64,000 nt of DNA from Uliginosibacterium aquaticum (GCF_012972705.2 NZ_JABCSC020000002.1:776324-840323), one strand, 5' to 3'; numbered from the stretch's first letter, positions 1-11,660 are shown. Numbers and translations are program-made. The notes: generated by a model from the letters alone, not told the origin.

Positions 1-238
1 GCAACGCAATCCTCCGGCCGAAACGGTTTGTGGCCCCGATCTGGCCTATCTGCTCAATTCCTTTCCGCTCGGCGACGCCTTCCCGATGATTTTCCAAGGC
101 ACGGGCGACTGCAGCAAAGCCGATCCCTTTCTGGGCCTGACAATCGCTGAATGGGCCCTGCTGAATTTCACGCTTGTTGCACTGGTCGCCCTGTGGCAGC
201 TTGCCCGTCGTACCCCGGAGCGTCGCCGCTTCGGCTAA
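1..238 (+). CDS. dsbB: Disulfide bond formation protein DsbB, C-terminal part (partial)
   Basis: The 5' part lies outside the window. The visible 78 codons, in frame from base 2, hold the second periplasmic loop and last membrane helix of DsbB. A cysteine in CGPDLAYLL and a second in FQGTGDCS correspond to the loop cysteine pair that exchanges electrons with DsbA. They are followed by the family-typical LTIAEWALLNF stretch that begins the last transmembrane helix and a short Arg-rich cytoplasmic tail. The protein reoxidises periplasmic DsbA and passes electrons to quinones in the inner membrane. It is followed by a strong bidirectional terminator shared with the converging pbpG. Confidence 0.88.
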   Translation, partial: QRNPPAETVCGPDLAYLLNSFPLGDAFPMIFQGTGDCSKADPFLGLTIAEWALLNFTLVALVALWQLARRTPERRRFG

Positions 239-270
239 GCCATCCCACAAACACGACGCACAAAAAAACA

Positions 271-305
271 AAGGCCGCATGGATCAGATCCATGCGGCCT
301 TTATG
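271..305. terminator. Bidirectional Rho-independent terminator
   Basis: A near-perfect 15-bp inverted repeat (271-285 with 287-301, one-base centre) is flanked by an A-rich tract on the left and TTATGTTTTT on the right. It sits between the convergent ends of dsbB (+) and pbpG (-) and can serve both. Confidence 0.85.
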
Positions 306-320
306 TTTTTCTGCCAGCAA

Positions 321-1346
321 TCAGTTGCTGTGTGAAAGACCCGGATGCCCGGCGCTGGCTACGGGCTGGCTGCGATGCATGGCCATAGTCTCCAGCCACT
401 TGCGGATGCGCTGTGCATCACCCACCCGGGTATAGCGCCCCCAGGAGTCCAGCAGCACGATGGCCAACGGCTTGTTGCCCATCCAGGCCTGCATCACCAG
501 ACACTTGCCAGACTCGCTGATATAACCGGTTTTCTGCACGTCGATCTGCCAGTCCGGACTCTTCACCAGCGAGTTCGTGCTGTGAAAGGTGTGCGAGCGT
601 CCGCCCTTCAGTGCCACCGTATGCTCGGAGGCAGTCGAAAACTCACGGATCAGCGGATAGCGCGAGGCATTCGCGACCAAAGTTGCCAGATCACGCGCAG
701 AGGAGACGTTGTTCTTGTTCAGGCCAGTGCCATCGAAAATCCGTGTGTCATGCAGGCCCATGAGGCTGATCTTGACCGCGACCGCCTCCAGAAAGGCATT
801 CATCCCGCCCGGGTAGCTGCGCGCCAGGGAGGAGGCCGCACGGTTTTCGGACGCCATCAGGGCCAGACGCAGCATGTCTTCCCGGCTCAACTGCGTGCCT
901 ACAGCCAAGCGCGAGCTGGTGCCCTTGAGCCGATCAACATCGTCGTCGCTCACTTCGATGATTTCAGAGAGATTCTGGTGGGCATCCAGGACCACCATGG
1001 CCGTCATCAGCTTGGTGATCGAAGCGATCGGCTGCGGTGCCGAAGCGTTGCGCTCGAGCAGTACCTCGCCAGTATTCACGTCCTGCACAAAGAAAGCGGA
1101 CGAGCGGATCAGCGGGTTGCCTTCCTTGTCGAAATCGTTCTCCAGTACCGGCTTGAATTGCTTGCTGCGCACGCTGCTTGGTGCCAGCTTCACTTTCTTG
1201 GCCACCGGTTTGGTGAGCTTGCTGGAGGCAGGCGCTTTAGTACTTGTTTTGGCAACCGGCTTCTTGCTGGCAGCCTCTGCAGAAAGCGGCGTCACAACGA
1301 GAAAGACCGCACTCATGAGGCCAAGCAGGATTTGGCTGACGCGCAT
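321..1346 (-). CDS. pbpG: D-alanyl-D-alanine endopeptidase (PBP7-type, S11 family)
   Basis: This is a periplasmic low-molecular-weight penicillin-binding protein that cleaves D-Ala-mDAP cross-links in peptidoglycan. The 341-aa product starts with a signal peptide (residues 1-26, ending AEA), followed by a Lys/Ser/Pro-rich linker to about residue 65. The S11 serine peptidase domain shows all three catalytic motifs: SxxK as S109-I-T-K112, SxN as S167-E-N169, and KTG at 272-274. Length and motif spacing fit PbpG better than DacA/DacC because there is no C-terminal membrane-anchoring amphipathic domain. It is transcribed alone and converges with dsbB. Confidence 0.92.
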   Translation of the reverse strand: MRVSQILLGLMSAVFLVVTPLSAEAASKKPVAKTSTKAPASSKLTKPVAKKVKLAPSSVRSKQFKPVLENDFDKEGNPLIRSSAFFVQDVNTGEVLLERNASAPQPIASITKLMTAMVVLDAHQNLSEIIEVSDDDVDRLKGTSSRLAVGTQLSREDMLRLALMASENRAASSLARSYPGGMNAFLEAVAVKISLMGLHDTRIFDGTGLNKNNVSSARDLATLVANASRYPLIREFSTASEHTVALKGGRSHTFHSTNSLVKSPDWQIDVQKTGYISESGKCLVMQAWMGNKPLAIVLLDSWGRYTRVGDAQRIRKWLETMAMHRSQPVASAGHPGLSHSN

Positions 1347-1455
1347 CGGGGCAACTCCAGACTACTGAATCATTGCTGATTCTAGCAATGATTCTTGAAA
1401 ATTAAAGAGATAGGCGAATTTCTTGAAGTAATTTCGCAGCTTTTGGACCGCTTGC

Positions 1456-1485
1456 AAAAAAAAACCTGCCCCAGTCCGAGGCAGG
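1456..1485 (-). terminator. Rho-independent terminator of maeB
   Basis: On the minus strand a CCTGCC/GGCAGG stem (1485-1465) is followed by nine T residues (1464-1456). It lies about 70 bp after the maeB stop codon. Confidence 0.8.
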
Positions 1486-1554
1486 CGGAAGTATACGGGT
1501 TTTGTCCGGATGGCGACCGAATTGCGTCAAGCCATCCGGAAAGAAGACCAGCGA

Positions 1555-3837
1555 TCAGCCGCGACGTTCAATCTGCGCAGCATCGACCACAGTCAGGGCG
1601 GTCATGTTAACGATCCGGCGTACCGTCGCCGTCGGTGTGAGGATATGCACCGGGCGCGCCGCGCCGAGCAAAATAGGACCAACCGTCATGCCATCACCAG
1701 ACGTCGTCTTGATCAGATTGAAGGCAATGTTGGCCGCATCCAGAGTCGGGAATACCAACAGGTTGGCATCATCCCGCATGCGCGCATTCGGGAAAATCTG
1801 CTGTCGGATGCAGGCGTCCAGCGCTGCATCTCCATGCATCTCGCCCTCAGCTTCGATATCAGGGCGCCGCTCATGCAGCAGCGTAAGCGCTTCACGCATC
1901 TTGCGCGCGGTTGGCGTGTCATCCGTACCGAAACTCGAATGCGATAGGAGTGCAACACGCGGCGTGATGCCAAAACGCTGCAATTCCTCAGCTGCCAGGC
2001 ACGTCATTTCGAAAACCTGCTCGGCACTCGGATCGTAATTGACGTAGGTGTCGCACAAAGCGATCGTGCGCCCTGGCAGGGCAAGAAGATTCATGGCGTA
2101 AAAGTGGTTCACGCCAGGTCGTCGCCCCACCACGCTCTCGATGAACCGCAGGTGGTGGTTGTGCAGACCATAGGTGCCACAGATCATTCCATCGGCCCAA
2201 CCAAACTTGAGCATCAAGGCACCAATCAGGGTCGAGCGTCGGCGCACCTCGCGCTTGGCGTATTCAACGGAAACCCCGCGTCGTTCCATGAGCTGATGAT
2301 AGTGCGACCACAATTCGCGATAGCGCGGATCGGAGTCCTGATTCACCAGCTCAAAATCCACCCCAGGGCGGATGCGCAGCCCAAAGCGCTCGATGTACAT
2401 GCTGATCACATCTGGCCGCCCAATCAGGATCGGCTGTGCGATCCCTTCATCCACTACCGTCTGCACCGCGCGCAGCACGCGCTCGGACTCACCTTCAGCA
2501 AAGATGATACGGCGCGGCTCACGCTTGGCAGCGGAGAACACCGGCTTCATCACCAACCCCGAATGCCACACGAAATTATTCAGCTGCTGACGATAGGCGT
2601 CCCAGTCCTCGATCGGCCGCGTGGCCACACCGGAATCCATGGCAGCCTTGGCGACCGCAGGAGCAATCCGCACGATCAGACGCGGATCAAAGGGACGCGG
2701 AATGATGTACTCACGCCCAAAACCCGCGACCTGCTCCCCGTAAGCCGCTACGACCACGTCGGACTGCTCGGCCCGCGCCAATTCAGCAATCGCTCGCACG
2801 GCAGCCAGCTGCATCTCGTCACTGATCGTAGTCGCCCCCACATCCAGCGCGCCGCGGAAGATAAAGGGAAAACACAGAACGTTGTTGACCTGATTGGGAT
2901 GGTCGGAGCGGCCGGTTGCCACGATGGCATCGGGGCGCACCGCCTTGACCTCGTCCGGCATGATTTCCGGCACCGGATTGGCCAGAGCCAAGATCAGCGG
3001 ATTCACCGCCATCTTCACCACCATTTCCGGCTTGAGCACGCCGGCGGCGGAAAGCCCCAAAAACACATCCGCCCCCTCGATAACCTCGGTCAGGGTCCGC
3101 ATGCCGGTGGACTTGGCATACACAGACTTGATCGGATCCATTTCTTCGGTGCGGCCTTCATAGACCACGCCCTTGATATCAGTCACCCAGATATTCCGGA
3201 CCGGGATGCCCAACATCACCAGCAGGTCCAGACAGGCCAGTGCAGCTGCTCCGGCGCCGGAAGTTACCAGCTTGATCTGGTCCAGCGGCTTGCCCAAAAG
3301 ATGCAGGCCATTGAGGATGGCCGCCCCCACCACGATGGCCGTGCCATGCTGGTCATCATGGAAGACCGGGATCTTCATGCGCTCGCGCAGCTTGCGCTCG
3401 ATATAGAAGCACTCTGGCGCCTTGATATCTTCAAGGTTGATCCCGCCAAAGGTCGGTTCCAGCGAAGCAATGATGTCCACCAACTTGTCCGGGTCACGCT
3501 CGGCAATCTCGATGTCGAATACATCAATGCCCGCAAACTTCTTGAACAGCACGCCCTTGCCTTCCATCACCGGCTTGGCCGCCAAGGGGCCGATCGCGCC
3601 AAGTCCAAGCACAGCAGTGCCATTGGTAACGACACCGATCAGATTGGCACGTGCGGTGTACAAGCTGGCTGTCGCCGGATCATCAACGATGGCGTCACAC
3701 GCAGCCGCAACCCCCGGCGAATACGCCAGGGACAGATCCCGCTGATTGGTAAGCGCCTTCGTCGGCACCACGGCAATTTTTCCGGGGCGGGGCAAGGCAT
3801 GGTATTCCAGTGCGGCAGCACGGATTCTTTCATCCAT
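1555..3837 (-). CDS. maeB: NADP-dependent malic enzyme with C-terminal phosphotransacetylase-like domain
   Basis: It catalyses oxidative decarboxylation of malate to pyruvate with NADP, supplying NADPH and linking the TCA cycle to gluconeogenesis. The 760-aa length is that of the large bacterial MaeB type. The N-terminal half (about 1-430) is the malic enzyme domain with [12 protein letters not shown] and the metal/substrate motif FHDDQHGTA. The C-terminal half (about 440-760) is a phosphate acetyl/butyryltransferase-like domain, with IFAEGE at its start, which in this family is regulatory and binds acetyl-CoA rather than acting catalytically. The start ATG is the first in frame and divergent from the downstream aminotransferase gene, so the two share a 120-150 bp promoter region. 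Confidence 0.95.
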   Translation of the reverse strand: MDERIRAAALEYHALPRPGKIAVVPTKALTNQRDLSLAYSPGVAAACDAIVDDPATASLYTARANLIGVVTNGTAVLGLGAIGPLAAKPVMEGKGVLFKKFAGIDVFDIEIAERDPDKLVDIIASLEPTFGGINLEDIKAPECFYIERKLRERMKIPVFHDDQHGTAIVVGAAILNGLHLLGKPLDQIKLVTSGAGAAALACLDLLVMLGIPVRNIWVTDIKGVVYEGRTEEMDPIKSVYAKSTGMRTLTEVIEGADVFLGLSAAGVLKPEMVVKMAVNPLILALANPVPEIMPDEVKAVRPDAIVATGRSDHPNQVNNVLCFPFIFRGALDVGATTISDEMQLAAVRAIAELARAEQSDVVVAAYGEQVAGFGREYIIPRPFDPRLIVRIAPAVAKAAMDSGVATRPIEDWDAYRQQLNNFVWHSGLVMKPVFSAAKREPRRIIFAEGESERVLRAVQTVVDEGIAQPILIGRPDVISMYIERFGLRIRPGVDFELVNQDSDPRYRELWSHYHQLMERRGVSVEYAKREVRRRSTLIGALMLKFGWADGMICGTYGLHNHHLRFIESVVGRRPGVNHFYAMNLLALPGRTIALCDTYVNYDPSAEQVFEMTCLAAEELQRFGITPRVALLSHSSFGTDDTPTARKMREALTLLHERRPDIEAEGEMHGDAALDACIRQQIFPNARMRDDANLLVFPTLDAANIAFNLIKTTSGDGMTVGPILLGAARPVHILTPTATVRRIVNMTALTVVDAAQIERRG

Positions 3838-3992
3838 GAGAAGGCCTCTGAGTAGGGTTCGGGAAGATTGTTCTTGTATGTGCCGCTCATTCTAGAAGCC
3901 GCAATGCACACCTGACACCCTGCTGTTCATCCGGACATGCTTGTTGGCACAAATCACGTATGCTCACCCCTTGTCCGCCCTTCCACAGCCAC

Positions 3993-5162
3993 ATGTCCGC
4001 CACTCTTCCCGACAGTCTCGCCGCGCGGCTGCACGGCATTCCTCCTTTCCATGTCATGGAGTTGCTGGCTCGTGCCCAAGCACTCGAAGCCAAAGGGCAC
4101 GACATCATTCATCTGGAGGTTGGAGAGCCGGATTTCCCCAGTCCGGAGCCCGTAATCCGGGCAGCCCAGGCTTTTCTCGCCAAGGGGCAGGTGCGCTACA
4201 CCCCAGCGGTGGGCCTTCCCGCCTTACGCGAAGCAATCTCCGGTTTTTATGCTGAACGCTTCAGCGCCAACGTTGATCCTGAACGCATCATCATTACCGC
4301 TGGCGCTTCCGGCGCACTACTACTTGCGGTAGCGGCCCTCACCAACCCCGGTGACGAATGGTTGCTCACAGACCCGGGCTATCCCTGCAACCGTCAGTTT
4401 GTACAGGCCTTCAACGGCAGCGTACGCGCTCTGCCGGTCAGTGCCACGACAGCCTGGCAGCCGACCGCCGAACAACTCGGCGCCGCCTGGGGGCCGCATA
4501 CCAAGGGCTTGCTTCTTGCCAGCCCTGCCAACCCGACGGGCAGCGTGCTCAGCCCAGCAGAGCTGAACGCGCTGTGCGCCCATACGCGAACCGCCGGCAA
4601 GCAGGTTATCGTGGATGAGATCTACCAAGGATTGGTGTATGGCGAAGCCGCCAGCAGCGTCCTGAGTCAGCGCCAGGATGTCTTCGTGGTGAACAGTTTC
4701 TCGAAATATTTCGGCATGACCGGTTGGCGCCTAGGCTGGCTGGTAGTTCCAGAAGGTTTTGCGCGTCCAGTGGAGATGCTTGCTCAGCACCTGTTCATCG
4801 CCGCCTCAACCCCTGCCCAACATGCGGCACTGGCAGCCTTTAGTTCAGAATGCCTGGAAATCCTGGAGCTCCGACGCCAGGCTTTTGCCTCGCGCCGCAA
4901 CGGCATGCTGCAAGGTTTGCGTGAGCTCGGTTTCGGTATCGGACACGAACCTGCTGGTGCCTTCTACATCTATGCCAACATCGCAGGGCTCGCGACTGAC
5001 AGCATGGAGTTTGCTCACCGCCTGCTTGATCAGGCCGGAGTGGCCTGCACTCCAGGCAAAGACTTTGGTGACTGGCAGGCTGCCGCACATTTGCGGCTAG
5101 CCTATACCGCTGACGAAACACGCATCGCAGAAGCGCTGGAGCGCATCCGCAGCGTCCTGTAA
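3993..5162 (+). CDS. PLP-dependent class I/II aminotransferase
   Basis: This is a fold-type I aminotransferase of about 389 aa. Visible motifs are the N-terminal IIHLEVGEPDFPSPEPV substrate/cofactor region, SPANPTGSVLS (the Asn that contacts PLP), VDEIYQGLVY (the Asp that pairs with the pyridine nitrogen) and SFSKYFGMTGWRLGW, which contains the Schiff-base lysine. The amino-acid substrate cannot be read from the sequence; relatives are annotated as aspartate, alanine or aromatic aminotransferases. An in-frame ATG at 3960 would add 11 residues, but the conserved family N-terminus begins near MSATLPDSLA, so 3993 is preferred. Neither start has a clear Shine-Dalgarno. The stop codon directly abuts the stop of the convergent transglycosylase gene. 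Confidence 0.85.
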   Translation: MSATLPDSLAARLHGIPPFHVMELLARAQALEAKGHDIIHLEVGEPDFPSPEPVIRAAQAFLAKGQVRYTPAVGLPALREAISGFYAERFSANVDPERIIITAGASGALLLAVAALTNPGDEWLLTDPGYPCNRQFVQAFNGSVRALPVSATTAWQPTAEQLGAAWGPHTKGLLLASPANPTGSVLSPAELNALCAHTRTAGKQVIVDEIYQGLVYGEAASSVLSQRQDVFVVNSFSKYFGMTGWRLGWLVVPEGFARPVEMLAQHLFIAASTPAQHAALAAFSSECLEILELRRQAFASRRNGMLQGLRELGFGIGHEPAGAFYIYANIAGLATDSMEFAHRLLDQAGVACTPGKDFGDWQAAAHLRLAYTADETRIAEALERIRSVL

Positions 5163-5903
5163 TCAGCTGGCCTTATCAGTGGCAGATCGCGCCGCCGTGC
5201 GCGTGGCGGGTGCCGCCACGAAACCACGCAGGCGCTCAAACTCCTGCATGACCCGGCTGGAATAGGCCATCTCCGGATCGGCACTGGCCCCGCCATAAAG
5301 TTGCAGCGCTGCATCTACGCTTCCGGTGGAGCGGATGTACTCCCTGAGAATCAGGGTGCCCACTCGAATGTTCTCAACCGGGTCGAAGAGCGCAACACTG
5401 CCCTTCTCAGCGGTGATCTTTTCGACGTGAAAACGCGGAATGATCTGCATCAGGCCCTGAGCACCGAAATTACTCTCGGCAAAAGGATTGAAGCCGGACT
5501 CAACAGTGATCACTGCCAGGATCAGCAGCGGATCCACACCATTCGCCTGCCCTTCACGCTGAGCCGCCTTGACCAGCGTCTCGACCACCAGCGGAGAGAC
5601 CCGATGGCGCTTGGCAATGGCGGCTGCAACACGTGCGTGACCAGCAGACATGCCGCGCGAGTGCTCAGCCACAGCCTCTTCATATACAGCATCCACCATC
5701 GCAACTTCAGTCGTTTCCACCATCTGCTGGCCATAGCCAAACATTTCGCGGGGATTAAGACCATCCACACCGAAACGGCCCAGCTGATAAGTCATGCCGG
5801 CCATCACGATCACACCCGCCATCACGAAACCACCGTGAGCAAAGTGCAGGAAAAAAGTCAGCAGATGTTGAGCAAAGCGGGTCAGTCTGACTAAGGGTGT
5901 CAT
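5163..5903 (-). CDS. Membrane-anchored lytic transglycosylase (SLT domain)
   Basis: A 246-aa protein with one N-terminal transmembrane helix (about residues 20-45) and a periplasmic SLT-type lysozyme-like domain. The catalytic Glu lies in VESGFNPFAESNFGAQGL and is followed by MQIIPRFH, the conserved core of family 1 lytic transglycosylases. It would cut the MurNAc-GlcNAc bond with formation of the 1,6-anhydro product. That product is the substrate context for AmpD, encoded about 2.2 kb away. It is a single gene converging on the aminotransferase with no intergenic base between stop codons. Confidence 0.85.
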   Translation of the reverse strand: MTPLVRLTRFAQHLLTFFLHFAHGGFVMAGVIVMAGMTYQLGRFGVDGLNPREMFGYGQQMVETTEVAMVDAVYEEAVAEHSRGMSAGHARVAAAIAKRHRVSPLVVETLVKAAQREGQANGVDPLLILAVITVESGFNPFAESNFGAQGLMQIIPRFHVEKITAEKGSVALFDPVENIRVGTLILREYIRSTGSVDAALQLYGGASADPEMAYSSRVMQEFERLRGFVAAPATRTAARSATDKAS

Positions 5904-6353
5904 TCTGGCTCTCCTGTTCAGTCAAACCGGCACAGCGCCGTGGCGCGGACAACACTCCGCGCGCAGCGCAGCGTGATAGTTCATACCGGTTTTCTTCGAG
6001 TGTCAGATGGCGAAAACTTCCAAGTGGGAAGGGCCATCCTGCGTAACGCATCTCCGCAACCGGGAGGTGCCGGACTGGACTGCAGCAACACGATGCTTCT
6101 TGCATCGGCGACCACAGCGTAACGGGTCATCAGGGCATGTAGTTCTATGTGACGAAGCGCTCGATCCTGCTATGCAGCCCCCTGAGTAAGGGCAGAGCGT
6201 TTCCGTCTGTTTCCAGAGGTGTTCGCAGTCTATTGATTACAATGAATTTTGTCAATCAGCCCACAAAGCCAGCGCTGACGCGGCAATTCATTTGTCATTT
6301 CCTCAAAAGCCGCGTCAGACGGTAGATTCAGCCACCCACTGTACTTTCAGGCA
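5904..6353. other. Intergenic region without recognisable gene
   Basis: About 450 bp between the transglycosylase start and the terminator of the AlgP/H1-like gene. It must contain the transglycosylase promoter. Short ORFs on both strands lack ribosome binding sites and recognisable motifs. The right part (about 6220-6300) is AT-rich. I see no RNA gene here. Confidence 0.5.
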
Positions 6354-6380
6354 CAAAAAAACGGGGTCCGCAGACCCCGT
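6354..6380 (-). terminator. Rho-independent terminator of the AlgP/H1-like gene
   Basis: On the minus strand an 8-bp stem ACGGGGTC/GACCCCGT (6361-6380) is followed by a T-tract (6360-6354), 26 bp after the stop codon of the Lys/Ala-rich gene. Confidence 0.85.
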
Positions 6381-6405
6381 TCTCATACACCTGAACTGGC
6401 CATAA

Positions 6406-7509
6406 TCAGGGGCGCGAACCACCCGGGAAAGGCCAGCCAGCCTTCGGATCCAACGAGGACTTGATACCCGGAGTAGCCGCCGTCGAGGGCGTTGCGGGCT
6501 TGGGTGCCGGAGCAGGAGTTGCCTGAGATGTCTCGGCAACTGCGGCCGGCGCTGCAACTACCGAAGCCGGTGCAGCCGCAGCGGGGGCAGCAACCGGCTC
6601 AGCTTTTTTTGCGGCAGACTTCTTGGCTGTGGCGGGTTTCTTGGCTACCGCCGCAGGCTTGGCAACTACAGCCTTCTTGGGTTCGGGCTTCACGGCAGCC
6701 TTCGCAGGAGCAGCCTTCTTCACTACAGGCTTGGCAACAACAACCTTCTTTGCTTCAGGCTTGGCCGGAGCCGGCTTCTTGGCAACAGGCTTCGCTGCGG
6801 CTTTGGCAGGAGCGGCCTTCTTCGCAACGGGCTTCGCTGCGGCTTTGGCCGGCGCAGCTTTCTTGGCGGCCGGCTTGGCGGCAGGCTTTGCAGCTGCGGC
6901 CTTTTTAGCGGCAGGTTTGGCAGCCACCTTGACCGGTGCAGCCTTCTTGGCCGGAGTTTTAGCGGTAGGCTTGGCGGCCACAGCCTTCTTTGCGACCGGT
7001 TTGGCTGCCGCCTTGGCCGGCACAGCCTTCTTAGCTGCCGGCTTGGCTGCTGGCTTGGCAACAGCGTTCTTTACTGCGGGCTTGGCCGCCGCTGCTTTCT
7101 TCACTGCAACTTTCGCCACGGCCTTCTTGGCCACCGGCTTGGCTGCGGCCTTGACTGGTGCAGCCTTCTTGGCTGCAGCTTTCGCGACCGGCTTAGCCAC
7201 TACAGCCTTCTTTGCTACGGGTTTGGCAGCGGCTTTAGCTGGTGCGGCCTTCTTGGCCACTGGCTTGGCAGCAGCTTTGGCGACCGGCTTGGCAGCCACA
7301 GCCTTCTTAGCCACTGGCTTGGCAGCAGCTTTGGCCGGCGCGGCCTTCTTCGCCACTGGCTTGGCAGCAGCTTTAGCTGGTGCAGCCTTCTTCGCTACAG
7401 GTTTGGCAGCAGCTTTGACGGGAGCCGCATTTTTAGCTGCGGGCTTGGCGACCACTTTGGGCGCCGGTTTTTTTTCTGCTGCTTTCTTTACTTTCTCAGT
7501 TGTTGCCAT
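6406..7509 (-). CDS. Lysine/alanine/proline-rich histone H1-like (AlgP-type) DNA-binding protein
   Basis: A 367-aa, extremely basic low-complexity protein. Most of its length is a degenerate tandem repeat built from KPVAKKAAPAKAAA-type units, like the C-terminal tail of eukaryotic histone H1 and the AlgP/AlgR3 protein of Pseudomonas. Such proteins bind DNA non-specifically and are thought to compact the nucleoid or modulate transcription. The last 80 residues become Ala/Pro-rich and less basic, ending PGGSRP. The start is set at ATG 7509 because an excellent AAGGAGG lies 7 nt upstream; an in-frame GTG two codons earlier would overlap that site. The repeats make the gene prone to length variation. 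Confidence 0.82.
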   Translation of the reverse strand: MATTEKVKKAAEKKPAPKVVAKPAAKNAAPVKAAAKPVAKKAAPAKAAAKPVAKKAAPAKAAAKPVAKKAVAAKPVAKAAAKPVAKKAAPAKAAAKPVAKKAVVAKPVAKAAAKKAAPVKAAAKPVAKKAVAKVAVKKAAAAKPAVKNAVAKPAAKPAAKKAVPAKAAAKPVAKKAVAAKPTAKTPAKKAAPVKVAAKPAAKKAAAAKPAAKPAAKKAAPAKAAAKPVAKKAAPAKAAAKPVAKKPAPAKPEAKKVVVAKPVVKKAAPAKAAVKPEPKKAVVAKPAAVAKKPATAKKSAAKKAEPVAAPAAAAPASVVAAPAAVAETSQATPAPAPKPATPSTAATPGIKSSLDPKAGWPFPGGSRP

Positions 7510-7523
7510 CTTCACACCTCCTT

Positions 7524-8147
7524 GTTAGCACCGATCAGGTTGGTTACTACGCACGAACACACCATCCCCGGATGCCATCCGGATGGTGATCAAGCCACGC
7601 GATAACGCGGCGATGAGAAAACAGTCGACCACCCTGCTCAACATCGCGGCAGCATGGCGAAGAATGGGAAAGGGAAGTCCAGAAAATTCCGGCATGCAGA
7701 CGCGATGAGCATCACGTTTTTGCGGAGAACAGAAAGCCCTTGCGTCGAAGGCAGTGTAGGTAAGCACAGACGTCGGGTTCTGGTTCTGTATATGCACCGG
7801 CTCAGGTCGTGAATGAAGTTGAGCTTGTCATTACCGTTTAATGCAAAAAACTAGTGGAATCAAGACTTTTCTTCTTGCCTTAGGCGAAGACTTGCACGCT
7901 CGTCGCGAACACACAACATTTCATCCTTGCCGGAAAAGCTTGCGCCACAAGGCTTTCAAGCAAGCCAAAATAAAATGACAAATGACTCCACCCTACTCAC
8001 CACAAGTATCAACGTTCGTCGGAAAGCCCGGCCACAGGGCAATTCATGCGCTTCCGGAAAATTGCGAGTCGCCACCACTCTGCCCAATCAGTGCACACTA
8101 GATATGGTGAGTCCGCCGCACAAGGCTACTATCGGCGGTAGCCGTGT
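7524..8147. other. Long intergenic region, no gene recognised
   Basis: About 620 bp between the AlgP/H1-like gene and ampD, both on the minus strand. It should contain the promoter of the AlgP/H1-like gene. The central part (about 7820-7990) is AT-rich. Small ORFs here have no motifs or ribosome binding sites, and a plus-strand ORF at 7927-8283 runs into ampD antisense. Confidence 0.5.
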
Positions 8148-8719
8148 TCAGCGCATGTTGTGCATGCGTAAGCCGCTATGCAGAGCACACGACGACAACT
8201 GGTTCCAGTCGAAAAATGGCCCCGGATCCGTCTTGCGGCCAGGCGCGATATCACTGTGCCCGCTTATAGCCTGCAATGGATGATGTGCCGCAAGGCAGGC
8301 CACAAGCCTGTTCAACTGCGCATACTGGGCAGCCTCAAACGCTTGCGTGTCGCTCCCCTCCAGCTCGATGCCGAGGGAGAAATCGTTGCAGCGCTCACGC
8401 CCTTCCCAGCAGGAGACGCCGGCATGCCAGGCACGCTGACGGGTGGACACGAATTGCAGCAGCTCACCATCCCGACGGATGAAGAAGTGTGCAGACACCC
8501 GCAGGTGATGGATCTTCGCGTAATAGGGATGAGCGGAAGCGTCGAGAGTATTGGTGAAGAGCGCTTCGACGCCGGGGCCACCAAACTCCTCCGGTGGCAG
8601 GCTGATGGCATGTATCACCAGCAGCTCTGCCACGCAGCCAACCGGGCGTTCATCAGAATTCGGTGACGGAATCCTGCGAGCCTCACTGAGCCATCCCTCA
8701 TGATCCAGTTGCAGGGCAC

Positions 8720-8723
<4 letters not shown>
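8148..8723 (-). CDS. ampD: 1,6-anhydro-N-acetylmuramyl-L-alanine amidase AmpD
   Basis: This is the cytoplasmic zinc amidase that removes the peptide from anhydro-muropeptides during cell-wall recycling. The 191-aa length fits AmpD. An early His in LLVIHAISLPP, the core KIHHLRVSAHFFIRRDG and AWHAGVS, and the C-terminal GHSDIAPGRKTDPGPFF supply the zinc-binding His/His/Asp set typical of the amidase_2 (N-acetylmuramoyl-L-alanine amidase) fold. The ATG overlaps the stop of pilR by 4 bp, so it is the distal gene of a pilS-pilR-ampD transcript. The same arrangement is common in betaproteobacteria. Confidence 0.93.
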
Positions 8724-10100
<1,377 letters not shown>

Positions 10101-10111
<11 letters not shown>

Positions 10112-11660
10112 GCAGCCTCCTTACAATCAGATGAAATTCCGCCCCGCCCGCAGCATCCAGCAAACTCAGATCAGCCGCATTGGCCTCTGCCAGCTCGCGA
10201 GCCATGTATAACCCTAGGCCGGTCCCCTTGGGGTCGGAAGTAAAAAACGGCTCGAACACCTTGCTCCGATCCTCTGACGGAATGCCCGGGCCGTCATCAC
10301 GAATGGTAAACAGGCCACGTGCTTCGTCGAGCCGCTGCACATTCAGATGAATGCTGCCGGGCTGGCCGCAACAATAACGACGCGCGTTGCCGAGCAAATT
10401 GGAAAGGATCTGATAGAGATGCACGCGATCAAAATTCACCCACACCTCCTGCGGTACATCGAGCACCACCAGCGTCATCACATCGGCGTGCTGCAGGGCA
10501 TATTCTTCCAGAAAGGTCCGGCAGAACTGCCCCAGCTCGAGGCGCTCACTGGTCAGGCGATCACGCCGGCCAAGTTCCAGCACATCCCGCACAATGCGCT
10601 CGATGCGGGCCGTATTGTCATGAATGATCCGCACCAGACGCTGCTGGACCTCTCCTCGCTTCTCTTCCAGCAAAAGCTCACCAGCGTGCGAGATCGAGGA
10701 GAGCGGATTGCGGATTTCGTGCGCAATATTGGCAGTAAGTCGCCCCAGTGCAGCGAGCTTCATCTGCCGCGCACGCGCCAGAACCCGCTCGGTATCTTCT
10801 ACATAGAACAGCAAATCGGCACCCTCGCCAGTCGCCAGCCGCCGCACCTGGAGTGATGCGCCGGTCTGCTCGTTCTGGATGTGGACGCAGAAATCAGTCT
10901 CGACGTGCAGCACCGCTCCAGCCTCCAGCGCCGGCACACACGCACTCAGCGCCGAGCCAACATCCAGCCTCACACCGAGCAGCTCGGCCGCACGTGGATT
11001 GGCCTGGCGAATCCGACCACGCTCATCGACCACCACTACGCCCTCCTGCATATCCTCGATGATGCGGGCATTGACGCGTAACTGGCGTGCCAGGTCTAGT
11101 CCACGCTCCCTCGCCAACGCTTCATTGGCCAGCGCACGCCGGGCCAGCATGCGGGCCACGATGGCCACCGCAAAAAAACCAATGCAGACGATCGCAGCCT
11201 GTGGCAGATCTTCCGTAGTTCGCTCTCCACTCAGCATACGGGCGGCCTGATCGATCAGCACTGCAATCGTCGCCAGCGAAGCGGCCCCCAGCACCATACG
11301 GCCCTGGCCAATAAGTCCGGAACCTGCAATGGAAGTCATCATCAGGAACGGCACACCGCTGCGATAGCCCCCGCTGGCATACATGAACATCGCTAGCACG
11401 ATGATGTCCAGTGCCGCCTGCAATCCCAGCGTACGCTCGCCGTAATGCGGGCTGCCAGCATGCAGCAGGAAGAAGGTGAAGGCCATCACCCAGTAGGCCA
11501 CCACCGCCACGATGAACACATCTGGCGCCTTCTGGCCGAAGCTCAGCACACCGCCGAAAATCGCAAAGGCGCTCGCCACGACGATCCGGTACAGATTGAA
11601 GTAACGGATCGAAACCGCGCGTGCATCCGGAGCCTCGAATCCGGTCAGTACTGCAGTCAT
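10101..11660 (-). CDS. pilS: Sensor histidine kinase PilS
   Basis: A 519-aa inner-membrane kinase. The first 175 residues hold about six hydrophobic helices, as in Pseudomonas PilS, which senses pilin in the membrane. A PAS-like domain follows (about 195-290), then HisKA with the phosphorylated His314 in the H-box IAHEIRNPLSS, and an HATPase_c domain with DDGPGIP and GTGLGLYMA nucleotide-binding boxes. It phosphorylates PilR, encoded directly downstream and overlapping by 11 bp. The start overlaps the stop of the small upstream gene by one base, so all four genes are translationally linked. Confidence 0.92.

Noticed and set aside
345..1379. 344-codon open frame antisense to pbpG
   Set aside because: It mirrors the codon structure of pbpG on the opposite strand, shows no conserved motifs, and pbpG carries all three PBP motifs.
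2104..3855. 583-codon open frame antisense to maeB
   Set aside because: High-GC shadow ORF; His/Gln/Arg-rich composition without domain structure, opposite a clear malic enzyme.
6623..7528. 301-codon Ala/Gly/Phe-rich frame opposite the H1-like gene
   Set aside because: Its apparent membrane-like repeats are merely the complement of the Lys/Ala repeats; the minus-strand gene has the ribosome binding site and terminator.
8110..8145. GGCTAC/GTAGCC hairpin downstream of ampD
   Set aside because: Weak stem without a T-tract on the minus strand; not convincing as a terminator.
7927..8283. 118-codon plus-strand ORF before and into ampD
   Set aside because: No ribosome binding site, no motif, and its second half is antisense to ampD.
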